Shown: positions 24,732 through 33,142 of the stretch, piece by piece | Layout of the letters: each line of letters starts with the position of its first letter | Position numbering within the stretch: position 1 is the stretch's first letter | Assembly (NCBI GenBank): GCA_040255465.1 | Contig: JBDZVA010000008.1 | Coordinates: 1 to 64,000 of the forward strand | Source of the DNA: UBA5793 sp040255465 | GTDB lineage: Bacteria > Planctomycetota > Phycisphaerae > Phycisphaerales > UBA5793 | DNA length: 64,000 nt | Reading direction: 5' to 3' | Translations under genes and position numbers: made by a program | Notes under the pieces: model-generated | Database searches by the model: none | What the model was told of the DNA's origin: nothing | The model's input: only the letters and a program-made list of their open reading frames with translations

Positions 24732-26498
24732 ATGTCCCAGGTAGGTCCGATCGACGGAGAGTCAGAATCGCCCGCGGCGCCTCAGCGGCCAGTGGGTCAG
24801 GGTGGGAAGACGACGAGGCAGCTGCTCAAGAACAGCGTTTCCTCGTACACGCGGCTGCTGGGTACGTTTACGATCGGATTGATCGTCACGCCGTATATCG
24901 GTCGTGAAGACCACATGGGGCTGGCGGGCTACGGCTTGTTTGCCCTGCTCATGTCGAGCGTGGGGATTATCAACATCCTGCAATCGACGGTTCGGGCGGC
25001 GTTGGTGCGCGAACTGAGTGGAGCGTTTCACAGCGGCGATCCAAAGGAGATGCGGTCAGGGTTCACGGCCGCGTTTTTGAGTTCGCTGTTGCTGGGCGTG
25101 GGGCTGGGCGGGATCATGATACTCTGCACGCCCTTTGCGCTGTGGGTCTTTCAGTTCGGGCCGCACTTCGCCAACCAAATGTGGTGGTCGTGGCTGACGC
25201 TCAGTTTGTACACGACGTGGGTGGTGGTGACGGTGCCGTTTATCACGTTGTTTGATGCGACGCATCGCATTCCCCACCGCAATTTTGAGATGTTGCTCGA
25301 ACGATTTGCCTCGCTGGTTGCGGCGTTGTTCGTGTTTTCGCAGCAGTGGGGGCGCGACTATCCGCTGATCGCCTACGTGGCGGGGAATTGCGGGTTTACA
25401 GCGATTGTGCGACTGGCCTCCGGCGCGTGGGCATACGTGACGTGTCCTGAAGTCGGTATCGATTTTCGCTCGGTGCGAGCATCGCGCATTGGCGACATCT
25501 TCCTGCTCGGGGCGCACGTGGGACAGGGAGAGATCGCCAACAACCTTTATGACCGGACAAACCAGTTGCTGATCAACGTCTTCCTGGGGGCGACATTGAA
25601 CGGCCTGTTCGGCGTGGTGGTGCTGCTCGTGGGTTACACCAAGCAGATTGCGATGGGCATCTCGTTTGGCATTGAACCCATGGCGGCAAAGTTCTCCCAC
25701 AGCGCGCAAGGCGCCAAGGAACTCGTCGGTGGTTTTGTCCTGGCGATCGCGCGGGTGCAGGCCGGAGTGATCTTTCCGATCATTGCAGTGCTCTTCATGA
25801 TGGGCCAGATTCTCGTCAATCTCTGGCTCGGCGATCGTTTTTCAAGCCAGCGTTTCGCGGCGAATCGCGACATCGCCCAGATGCTGATGATCCTGCTCAT
25901 TGGCAGTCCGTTCTACGTGATTATGCAAGGCCCACTGCGCATCATGCTTGGTGCCGGCGACGTGAAGGCGTATGCCTCTCGACTCCTGCAGGCGGGTATT
26001 CTGCAAGCAATCCTCGCGGGGCTGATACTTTGGCTGGTTCCGGATTTCGTCTACCGAATGTACTGGCAACAGGAGATCGGGCGTGCGATTCAGCCCTGGG
26101 GCGCCGTGCTCGGACCGCAACCGCTGCTCGCGGCCATGCACGTGAAACTGCTCGCCGAGAATGCGGCGATGTACGCGGTCGCCATCAGCATGAGCGCCAT
26201 TTACCTGGTGGTGTACGGCATCTACGTCCCGTTGCTGGCTTGCGCGCTCTATGATCTGAAGTTGCGCGATATGTTCGTTGGTGCCCTCATGCCGGGCGCT
26301 GCAATCGGCGCGCTCATCGGTGTGCTGCTTGGACTTTATCGGTGGTGGATTGAGCACTGGAACGTTTGGCTCGTCCTCCTGGGCGTAGGGGTCGCCGGTG
26401 TCGTCAGCATCGTGCTCGTGTGGGCCATCGTGCTGACGCCGCACGAGCGCAAGCGCCTCGCAGAGGCATTCCTGCGTCGCAGGCGTGGTACCGCATGA
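24732..26498 (+). CDS. Wzx-like polysaccharide flippase
   Basis: A 588-residue MATE/MVF-superfamily membrane protein with about twelve to fourteen helices. The first helix begins after a conserved-looking amphipathic stretch (KNSVSSYTRLLGTFTIGLIVTPYIG), as in Wzx/RfbX flippases that move lipid-linked oligosaccharides across the membrane; the tail ends in a basic RRRRG. GTG 24723 and ATG 24732 are both possible starts, with AAGGA a little upstream of each. It follows the second sulfotransferase by 30 bases. Confidence 0.78.
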   Translation: MSQVGPIDGESESPAAPQRPVGQGGKTTRQLLKNSVSSYTRLLGTFTIGLIVTPYIGREDHMGLAGYGLFALLMSSVGIINILQSTVRAALVRELSGAFHSGDPKEMRSGFTAAFLSSLLLGVGLGGIMILCTPFALWVFQFGPHFANQMWWSWLTLSLYTTWVVVTVPFITLFDATHRIPHRNFEMLLERFASLVAALFVFSQQWGRDYPLIAYVAGNCGFTAIVRLASGAWAYVTCPEVGIDFRSVRASRIGDIFLLGAHVGQGEIANNLYDRTNQLLINVFLGATLNGLFGVVVLLVGYTKQIAMGISFGIEPMAAKFSHSAQGAKELVGGFVLAIARVQAGVIFPIIAVLFMMGQILVNLWLGDRFSSQRFAANRDIAQMLMILLIGSPFYVIMQGPLRIMLGAGDVKAYASRLLQAGILQAILAGLILWLVPDFVYRMYWQQEIGRAIQPWGAVLGPQPLLAAMHVKLLAENAAMYAVAISMSAIYLVVYGIYVPLLACALYDLKLRDMFVGALMPGAAIGALIGVLLGLYRWWIEHWNVWLVLLGVGVAGVVSIVLVWAIVLTPHERKRLAEAFLRRRRGTA

Positions 26499-27581
26499 CT
26501 ATTGTGATGTGGATCCGGCTGGATGGCCGTGTCGATTCCCGATGCGCGGCCGGACCCAGTTGAGCAGGTAGCGCATGGTTGAATCCCGTCGCGTTGACGC
26601 GACGTAGCGATACGACCGCCACGCCCAGGGCAGCAACGTGGCGATGGACCAGAGCACCTTCAGCGGCGCCAGAGGCGTTGGACGTTTCTCGTAGCCCAGC
26701 GTGCGAATCCACCGGCGCGCAATGAGATTCATCCAGAACAGATCGACGGGCGTGAGTTCGGGACGCGCGCCGGCCGGAAAGGAAGTGTTGTCCGTGGGGA
26801 CCATCTCTTCGATTGGTTCGACGGGCAATCCGAAGAACTCCTGCAGGCGTTGAATGGCGCCGGATTTTGGAGCGGTGAGTTCCTCAAAAGAGATGAGCAG
26901 CGTCTCCCTGGGATAGACGTCGCGTGCCTTGAGGGCCGCTCGCGCATAGCCGCGCCACACCATCGCGCAGCCGAAGGGGTGGTACACCTCCTGAAACGTC
27001 TGGCGCACTTCCGGCGGCTTGCGATCGCCCTGATGCTTGTACGAAAGCATGAAGTCGTAGGGGTTGCGGACGAGCACGAGCATGCGCAGATCGGGCGCCT
27101 GGGCAATGATGCGATCGATCCAGAGAATGCTGTGAGGGGTCTTCTCGACAAACGTGGCTTTTCCTTCGCGGCGGGCGATCTCGCGGCCGTAGGTCGAGAA
27201 GACTTCATAGGGGGTCGGGCGCGGGGGCAGTTGTGCAGCGACGGTCTCGATGATCTCGCCGCCGTGCTCGAGCGTGACTTTCTTGAGATGGCCGGGGCCG
27301 TCGCCGACGAAGTGCTTGAATCCGGTGCGCAGCGACTCGAGCACGATGGCGGTGTCGGCGGGGTCATAGCGTCCATCGGCGCGTGGCGGGAAGTAGCGCC
27401 GTCCCCAGAAGAGCGACTCGCCGAACACGGCGGCCTGCGAATGCTCGTTGAGGCACTTTCCAGTCCACGTGGTCCCGCCGCGCGACATGCCGGCAATGAC
27501 CAGCAACGGGCCGACACGCTCGGTCGCGGTTTGGGGTGGTGATTCTGCCATTGTCTTGGCCATTGGGTGCGAGCCCGCCAC
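26499..27581 (-). CDS. sulfotransferase family protein
   Basis: A 360-residue PAPS-dependent sulfotransferase-type protein. Motifs are VIAGMSRGGTTWTGKCLN (phosphosulfate loop), TFVEKTPHSILWIDRII, and LRMLVLVRNPYDFMLSYKH (3'-phosphate strand); the SFEELT and FFGLP segments are also family features. The start is the GTG at 27581, five bases after GAGG. It is on the opposite strand to the Wzx gene and immediately convergent with it: the two stops are adjacent. With two others in the region this makes a sulfated glycan likely. Confidence 0.85.
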   Translation of the reverse strand: MAGSHPMAKTMAESPPQTATERVGPLLVIAGMSRGGTTWTGKCLNEHSQAAVFGESLFWGRRYFPPRADGRYDPADTAIVLESLRTGFKHFVGDGPGHLKKVTLEHGGEIIETVAAQLPPRPTPYEVFSTYGREIARREGKATFVEKTPHSILWIDRIIAQAPDLRMLVLVRNPYDFMLSYKHQGDRKPPEVRQTFQEVYHPFGCAMVWRGYARAALKARDVYPRETLLISFEELTAPKSGAIQRLQEFFGLPVEPIEEMVPTDNTSFPAGARPELTPVDLFWMNLIARRWIRTLGYEKRPTPLAPLKVLWSIATLLPWAWRSYRYVASTRRDSTMRYLLNWVRPRIGNRHGHPAGSTSQ

Positions 27582-27730
27582 GGTGCCTCATACTTGGGGA
27601 GGGGGCATTATAGATTGCCTGCGGGCGCCACAGAGGAGCGGTCCCCGGTGGCGATCATTGGTCCAGGGTTGCGGGGGCCCGACGGCCCATTCGGGGAGCC
27701 CGATCCGGTTCATGGAGAATACCGGTGACT

Positions 27731-27759
27731 TTGACCCTTGCCGGCGGGTGCACTATCAT
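27731..27759 (+). promoter_or_regulatory. sigma-70-type promoter of rpmB
   Basis: TTGACC at 27731-27736, a 17-base spacer, and TATCAT at 27754-27759. Both boxes match five and four or five of six consensus positions. The start of transcription would lie near 27766, giving a leader of about 60 bases with AGGAG before the ATG. Confidence 0.75.
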
Positions 27760-27826
27760 CAAAATCTGGTAACTTTGACGAGCGGCCGGCCCACGTCGGC
27801 CGACTGCCTGACAGGAGACTGCTCTC

Positions 27827-28099
27827 ATGCCTCGCGTTTGCGACATCACCGGCGTCGGCACCACCCGTGGAAACCGGGTTCGGTACCGTGGTAAGGCCAA
27901 GTACCTCGGCGGAATCGGCAAGAAGGTCACCTCGATCTCGCGCCGTACCTTCAAGCCCAATCTTCAGGACGTTACGTCCCTGGTGGATGGCGTGCCGACC
28001 AAGATGCGGGTGAGCGCCCGGGCGATCAAGTCCGGCCTGGTGGTCAAGGCCCCGCGCCGCAAGTACACCTACACGGCCCAGCAGAAGAAGCAGGGCTGA
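27827..28099 (+). CDS. rpmB: 50S ribosomal protein L28
   Basis: A 90-residue L28, one of the late-assembling proteins of the large subunit. MPRVCDITGVGTTRGNRVRY is the family's N-terminus and the RRTFKPNLQDV segment, with the RVSARAIKSGLV helix and basic tail, completes the fold. AGGAG precedes the ATG. The gene has its own promoter and terminator and is not with rpmG, with which it is often paired. Confidence 0.95.
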   Translation: MPRVCDITGVGTTRGNRVRYRGKAKYLGGIGKKVTSISRRTFKPNLQDVTSLVDGVPTKMRVSARAIKSGLVVKAPRRKYTYTAQQKKQG

Positions 28100-28132
28100 G
28101 AACGCGGCTGAATCTGCACATGAACATGCCTC

Positions 28133-28163
28133 ACCCCGGTCCTGTGGACCGGGGTGTTTTTTT
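28133..28163 (+). terminator. intrinsic terminator of rpmB
   Basis: A 10-bp perfect stem, ACCCCGGTCC with GGACCGGGGT, a TGT loop, and then GTTTTTTT. It lies 33 bases after the stop of rpmB and ends just at the stop of the convergent AhpD-like gene. Confidence 0.92.
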
Positions 28164-28759
28164 CAGCCCGACCGGGTCGGCCACTTGCCTTTGCTTTTCA
28201 GCCACTGCTCGCGGGTCGGCGTCATCCATGGCTCGGGATCGACGCCCAGCGCATCGGCAATGCGATTGATGTAGTTGAAGTAGGCGATGACCTGGGTGGC
28301 GATGTGGATCGCGTCATCGGAGAAGCCATGGGCGCGCAAGGCGCTGACGTCTGATTGACTCATCGAACCCGGCTCCAGCGTGAGCTTTTCGGCGAACTGG
28401 CAGAGGGCGCGGTCAGCCAGTTCGAGCGGCGCTGCTCGGTAGTCGAGGATCAACTGCTCGGCGAGGCTGGGGTTGGAAGACTCCTGACCGAAGTCGCGCG
28501 CGTGGGAAAGCGTTCAGTAGTAGCAGTCGTTGATATTGCTCACGACGGTGGCCAGCATCTCCCGGCGGGACGGGGAGAGGGCATTGGGCGACTTCATGAT
28601 CGCGACGTAGAACTGCATGGAGCCGCCCGCGGCCCGGCCGTCGAGGCTCATGACTCGAATGATGTTGGCAATGCCGCCTGCCCGTTTTAGGGCGGCGTCG
28701 TAGACCTGCCGGAGCGGCCCCCGGGCTTCGTCTTCGGGAATCTGGGGAACATAGGACAC
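28163..28759 (-). CDS. AhpD-like (CxxU) putative selenoprotein, with in-frame TGA
   Basis: A 198-residue protein of the AhpD/carboxymuconolactone-decarboxylase superfamily (peroxidase-related branch) if the TGA at 28516-28514 is read through. Its parts (VPQIPEDEARGPLRQVYDAA; SPSRREML...; then FAEKLTLEPGSMSQSDVSAL and IAYFNYINRIADALGV) are in the same frame and together cover the family. The active site reads E67, C79-Y-Y-[TGA82]-T-L-S-H86: the E-x11-C-x2-C-x3-H spacing of AhpD is exact, with the stop codon replacing the second catalytic Cys. In AhpD these residues reduce peroxides through a CxxC disulfide relay. Sec at this place would give a CxxU centre. The start is GTG 28759, without a clear ribosome site. 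The rpmB terminator abuts its end. selA, selB, selD and the Sec tRNA are not in the window. The alternative is a nonsense mutation. Confidence 0.8.
28479..28495 (-). promoter_or_regulatory. SECIS-like hairpin after the TGA
   Basis: On the minus strand GACTTC (28495-28490) pairs with GGAGTC (28484-28479), five Watson-Crick pairs and one G-U, closing the five-base loop GGUCA (28489-28485). The loop begins 24 nt after the TGA, which is in the range of bacterial SECIS elements, and it contains the G-G-U that SelB binds in E. coli fdhF. The stem is short and lacks an obvious bulged U. Confidence 0.6.
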
Positions 28760-29217
28760 GGCCGAGGATCGTAGCGCTGGATCTGTCGGGCCGGTTCGCC
28801 CACGAGCCGGGGGAGTGCATCCCGCGCTACGGCCGTGAAAATGGGCAAACTTCCATGATTCTTCCGGTTACGCTGACAAATCAGTCGTTTTGGTTGACCT
28901 GTTCCGCATCTGGTGTAGATTTCATATGCTGTTGGAAGAAGGTGGACCGTTTTCAGGTCTGGGCCTGAGGAAGTCGTTATCGGCAGTCACAACTGAACAC
29001 GATCGGATGCACTGCGCATGGGGGGCCGACCACCCGAAAGGGGGGCGGGCAGGGTGTGGCAGGTGGTCCGTCGCTGTTGCTTGGTCCGCCTGGCTGCGGC
29101 AGTGGTTTATCACGGGGGCCTTTCGGTGTACCACCCCGCCTCCTCTGAGACGGAAGTAGATTCGCGGAGTATCGATCATCGGTTCCAAAAAGAAGGACGC
29201 CAGGCGGCTGGAAAAGT
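28760..29217. other. 458-bp intergenic region before dnaG
   Basis: No supported gene. A candidate promoter sits at 28894-28921, which would give about 290 bases of leader. Open frames of 88-89 codons on both strands have no ribosome site or recognisable domain. I checked for SRP RNA, RNase P RNA, tmRNA and 6S-like conserved strings and saw none. The stretch has several inverted repeats near 29018-29050 (CCGACCACCC against GGGTG/GGTGG-type runs) that could form structure. Confidence 0.4.
28894..28921 (+). promoter_or_regulatory. candidate promoter of dnaG-rpoD
   Basis: TTGACC at 28894-28899 and TAGATT at 28916-28921 with a 16-base spacer and a TG just before the -10 box. The fit is modest, and no other good promoter is seen closer to dnaG. 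Confidence 0.35.
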
Positions 29218-31134
29218 GTGACGCAGACCTATCGAAACAATGACGTGCAGAACGTGCTCGACGCGACGGATCTCGTCCGGCTCATCGGCGAGCATGTGAA
29301 TCTGCGCCCATCCGGGCGCGAGTTCAAGGGACTGTGCCCGTTCCACGACGACTCGAACCCTTCCATGTTCGTGGTGCCGCATAAGGGGATCTTCCACTGC
29401 TTTGCATGCGGCACAGGTGGCGACGCCCTGCGGTTCGTGCAACTTCACCAGCACATCGAATTCGGCGAAGCGTTGCGGTACCTGGCTGATCGCGCAGGGA
29501 TCGAACTTACGCCTTTCAAACCAACGGGGGCCGCTGGCGAATCGGCAGCCGGCGAGTCGAGCGAGGGATTTTCGACAACGGAGATTGTCGAGGCGCACCG
29601 CCAGGCACTTTCGTTCTACCGGACATTGCTGAAGCACGAGCGGCACGGCGCGGCCGGACGGCGGCTGTTCGCCGATCGCGGCATTGACGAGGCGATGATC
29701 GAGCGATTTGAACTCGGCGTCGCGCCGACAGACCCGAACGTCTGGGATGGACTCGCCCGCACGCTCAGCGGCAAGGGGTTGGCGCTGAGCGTGTACGAGA
29801 CGATCGGATTGTTGCTGCCGCGCCGCGACGGATCGGGGTTTGTCGATCGGTTTCGCAACCGGCTGATCTTCCCGATCTTTGACGAGCATGCGCGACCGAT
29901 TGCGTTTGGCGCGCGCAAGATTGATCCCGAGGATGAGCCCAAGTATCTCAACAGCCCCGAGCATCCGCGCTTCAAGAAGTCGCGCACGCTCTATGGCCTG
30001 CACCTGGCCCGGCCGGCGATCCAGAAGAGCAAGACCGCGGTGATTGTCGAGGGGTACACGGATGTGATCGCCTGTCATCAGCGTGGCGTCGAAAACGTCG
30101 TGGCGACGCTTGGCACCGCACTGACGGATGACCACGCCCGGATGCTGGCTCGCATCTGCGAGCGCGTGGTGCTCGTCTTCGACGGTGACACGGCCGGACA
30201 GAAGGCCGCGGATCGTGCCGTTGAAGTGTTCTTTGAGTCGCCCATCGATGTGCGCATTGCGGTGCTGCCCGGCGGCGCGGATCCGGCGGAGCTTCTTGAG
30301 TTGGCGGACGGCGTCGATACCTGGCATCGCGTGATCGGCGAATCGGTTGATGCGCTCGCGTTTCTGTTTGCCTCGCTGCGGGCGCAACTCGCAGCGGGTT
30401 CGTCGGGGCTCTCGGCGCGGCAGCGGTTGATCGAAGCGTTCCTGACGCGGCTGGGGTCACTGGGGTTTCATCGCATGACGCCGCTGCGGCGCGATCTCAT
30501 GCTGGCGCGACTGAGCGAGATCGTGCAATTGCCCGTGGAGACGCTGGTGCGATCGATCCCCAAACCTCGACCTCCGCGGGAGTTCGAACAGGAAGGGGAG
30601 GAGGCGCCAAGCGAATCGGTCGTCCAGGTCGAGCCGCGCCGCATCGAGGCGGAGATGCGCATCGTGGCGTGCCTGCTGCATTCGCCGAGCCTTCTTGAGT
30701 GCGATGACGAGTCGGTCGCGGCGTTGCGGGCGGAGCATTTTGCGTGGCCGAAGGCCCGGCGACTTTTTGACGCGGTGCGCGAGTCGGCGATCAGCGGCGT
30801 GCGCCGGTCGAGCGGCGTGCCGGCGGGGTTGGAGGCGGCGCTGGCCAATGAGGCGGTGTCGTGGACCATGCGTTTGCATCGTGAGGTTGGCGATGAATCG
30901 GCGGACGTGCTTGAGCACTTCACGGAGCACGTTCGCGCCTTGCATCGCATGATGCAGGTGGCGGCGTATCACGCGCAGGTCATGCCTGCGGAGGCGGCGA
31001 AGTCGGATCTGGACCAGGTGGAGTCGAAGTTGAATCAGCTCCGGGCGCTGGGCGGTAACGCCGTTCGTTTTGCACGCCGGACCAAGGGACTCGCGCCGAC
31101 CGGCAGCACGAGCACTGGAGCAACTGGAGATTGA
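29218..31134 (+). CDS. dnaG: DNA primase
   Basis: A 638-residue primase that makes RNA primers at the replication fork. The N-terminal zinc finger has the expected CHCC ligands (CPFHDDSN...HCFAC); the Toprim core has VEGYTDVIA (metal Glu), DGDTAGQKAADR (D-x-D) and IFPIFDEHARPIAFGAR. The C-terminal third (from about residue 430) is the helical DnaB-binding region, less conserved. The start is the GTG at 29218. rpoD follows 33 bases later, as in the macromolecular synthesis operon, but rpsU, the usual first gene, is missing. Confidence 0.95.
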   Translation: MTQTYRNNDVQNVLDATDLVRLIGEHVNLRPSGREFKGLCPFHDDSNPSMFVVPHKGIFHCFACGTGGDALRFVQLHQHIEFGEALRYLADRAGIELTPFKPTGAAGESAAGESSEGFSTTEIVEAHRQALSFYRTLLKHERHGAAGRRLFADRGIDEAMIERFELGVAPTDPNVWDGLARTLSGKGLALSVYETIGLLLPRRDGSGFVDRFRNRLIFPIFDEHARPIAFGARKIDPEDEPKYLNSPEHPRFKKSRTLYGLHLARPAIQKSKTAVIVEGYTDVIACHQRGVENVVATLGTALTDDHARMLARICERVVLVFDGDTAGQKAADRAVEVFFESPIDVRIAVLPGGADPAELLELADGVDTWHRVIGESVDALAFLFASLRAQLAAGSSGLSARQRLIEAFLTRLGSLGFHRMTPLRRDLMLARLSEIVQLPVETLVRSIPKPRPPREFEQEGEEAPSESVVQVEPRRIEAEMRIVACLLHSPSLLECDDESVAALRAEHFAWPKARRLFDAVRESAISGVRRSSGVPAGLEAALANEAVSWTMRLHREVGDESADVLEHFTEHVRALHRMMQVAAYHAQVMPAEAAKSDLDQVESKLNQLRALGGNAVRFARRTKGLAPTGSTSTGATGD

Positions 31135-31167
31135 GCGGGTGAGGGTGGATCAGGTCGGAAGGAGAAA

Positions 31168-33000
31168 GTGGCAGTGGTAGACCGAATGCATCCGGCTGTG
31201 ACAAACTTGATTGAACTGGGGCGGCAGCGCGGGTGGATCAGTTTCGAGGAGATTAACGACGAACTGCCCGATGAGTTCGTTGATACGGAGCGCCTCGCCG
31301 AGTTGCTGGGCCACTTCGACCGCATGTCGATTGAGATGATCGACGAGGCCGAGGCCCGCGCTCGCGGCGGCTGCGGCGCCAATCGCCCGTCGGGTGAACT
31401 GGCGCCGATCGGGCGCGAAGCGGGAGCCGCATCCTCTTCGAGCAATGCCGAATCGAAGTCCGTGGCTGAGTCATCGAAGCGCCGCAAGAGCGCAGCGATC
31501 GAGCAGTGGCCCTTGCTCAGCGAGGATGGCGAACCTGCCTCCGAGGACCTCGAGCACCAGGAATTCGATGATCCGAGCGATATGGCGGCCCTGGCGGCTG
31601 GTCTCGCCGGCGAAGGGAATCGATCGATCGATGATCCGGTGCGCATGTATTTTTCGCAGATGGGCTCGATTGAACTGCTGACGCGTGAGCAGGAAGTGCG
31701 ACTGGCCAAGAAGATCGAAACCACGCGCATGGTTTTTCGCCGCCGCGTACTCGAATCGGATTACGCCATTGCGCAAAGCGTCGATCTGCTCGATCGGGTG
31801 CAGCGCGGCAACCTGCCACTGGACCGCACGCTGCGGATCTCCTCGGTGGAGGAGCAGCAGAAGGACTTCGTCGTGCGGAGTATTCCGCTCAATCTGGCAA
31901 CCGTGCGCCGGCTGATGGAATTGAACACTTCGGACTACTCCGCGGTGCGCGACGGAAAGTTCAGCCGGGCGCAGGAGCGCGCGGTGCGCGAGGGCATGCG
32001 TCTGCGGCGACGGCGCATGGCGACGCTGCTCGAGGAATGTCAGTTGCGCACGAGCCGTATCCAGCCGATGCTCAAGAAGTTGCGCAGCATCTGCACCAAG
32101 ATGCAGGAACTCCAGTCAGAGTTGCTGCGCATCGGGAAGTTCCCCGATCGGTATGATCCGCAGGATGGGCTGGTCATCCGGGAGGAACTCGAAGGGCTGT
32201 GCGACCTCGTACAGGAAGAGCCCGATGAACTCGCGAGCCGGCTGCGCCAGATTGACCACGTGTCATTCGAATACGAGCAGGCGAAGCGTGACTTGTCCTG
32301 CGCGAATCTTCGACTGGTGATCTCGATCGCCAAGCGGTATCGCAACCGCGGGCTGCCCTTTCTTGATTTGATTCAGGAGGGCAATACCGGGCTCATGCGG
32401 GCGGTGGACAAGTACGAGTACAAGCGTGGCTACAAGTTTTCGACGTACGCCACGTGGTGGATCCGTCAGGCGATCACGCGATCGATCTCGGAGCATGCGA
32501 GAACCGTTCGCGTGCCGCTGCACATGCTCGAGCTCGTGGCCAAGATGCGAATGGCCGCCCGCGAAATGCTCCAGTGTGAGGGGCGCGAGCCGACGATTGA
32601 TGAACTGGCGGAGAAGACCGGCATGTCGCCTGCCGACGTGCGCAAAGTGATCCGCGTGGGTCGTTCGCCGGTCAGCCTTGATCGGCCCATGGGAGAGCAC
32701 GACAGCACGAGCATCGGCGACTTCCTTGTCGATGATAAGACACCCAATCCCGTGCAGGCCGCCACGCACGACGCGCTGCGAGCGCGAATTGAAAACGTGC
32801 TCAAGACGCTGACGTACCGCGAGCGCGAGATCATCAAGCTCAGGTTTGGCATTGGTGACGGCTATACCTATACGCTCGAAGAGGTCGGTCGCATATTCAA
32901 GGTGACGCGCGAGCGGGTGCGGCAGGTTGAGGCGCGGGCGATTCGGAAGCTGCAGCATCCGGTGCGCAGCCGCAAGTTCGCCAGTTTTCTTGAGGAGTAG
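31168..33000 (+). CDS. rpoD: RNA polymerase primary sigma factor
   Basis: A 610-residue sigma-70 of the RpoD class. Region 1.1 is at the N-terminus, followed by an acidic Ser-rich linker (residues about 95-140), then region 1.2 (DDPVRMYFSQMGSIELLTREQEV), a non-conserved insert, region 2 (NLRLVISIAKRYRNRGLPFLDLIQEGN and YATWWIRQAITRSI, the -10 recognition helix), region 3 and region 4 (TLEEVGRIFKVTRERVRQVEARA, the -35 helix-turn-helix). AAGGAG precedes the GTG at 31168. It is likely co-transcribed with dnaG, as in many bacteria. Confidence 0.96.
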   Translation: MAVVDRMHPAVTNLIELGRQRGWISFEEINDELPDEFVDTERLAELLGHFDRMSIEMIDEAEARARGGCGANRPSGELAPIGREAGAASSSSNAESKSVAESSKRRKSAAIEQWPLLSEDGEPASEDLEHQEFDDPSDMAALAAGLAGEGNRSIDDPVRMYFSQMGSIELLTREQEVRLAKKIETTRMVFRRRVLESDYAIAQSVDLLDRVQRGNLPLDRTLRISSVEEQQKDFVVRSIPLNLATVRRLMELNTSDYSAVRDGKFSRAQERAVREGMRLRRRRMATLLEECQLRTSRIQPMLKKLRSICTKMQELQSELLRIGKFPDRYDPQDGLVIREELEGLCDLVQEEPDELASRLRQIDHVSFEYEQAKRDLSCANLRLVISIAKRYRNRGLPFLDLIQEGNTGLMRAVDKYEYKRGYKFSTYATWWIRQAITRSISEHARTVRVPLHMLELVAKMRMAAREMLQCEGREPTIDELAEKTGMSPADVRKVIRVGRSPVSLDRPMGEHDSTSIGDFLVDDKTPNPVQAATHDALRARIENVLKTLTYREREIIKLRFGIGDGYTYTLEEVGRIFKVTRERVRQVEARAIRKLQHPVRSRKFASFLEE

Positions 33001-33142
33001 CCGGCGGGGTTGGTGCTTTGAAGTGGCTCATCCGGTTGGGCGAAGCCTTGCGCGATCCTGATGCCTGTCTCACGTGCACGCGTGGCTGCAGCACGCTACC
33101 GTTCGAGGATTTCCCCCAGATCTTCCTTGCGCGGAGCGACCC

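Noticed and set aside
28514..28759. Truncated 81-residue protein or pseudogene ending at the TGA
   Set aside because: The sequence after the TGA continues the same family in the same frame, and the stop falls on the catalytic Cys with intact active-site spacing; random decay would rarely do that.
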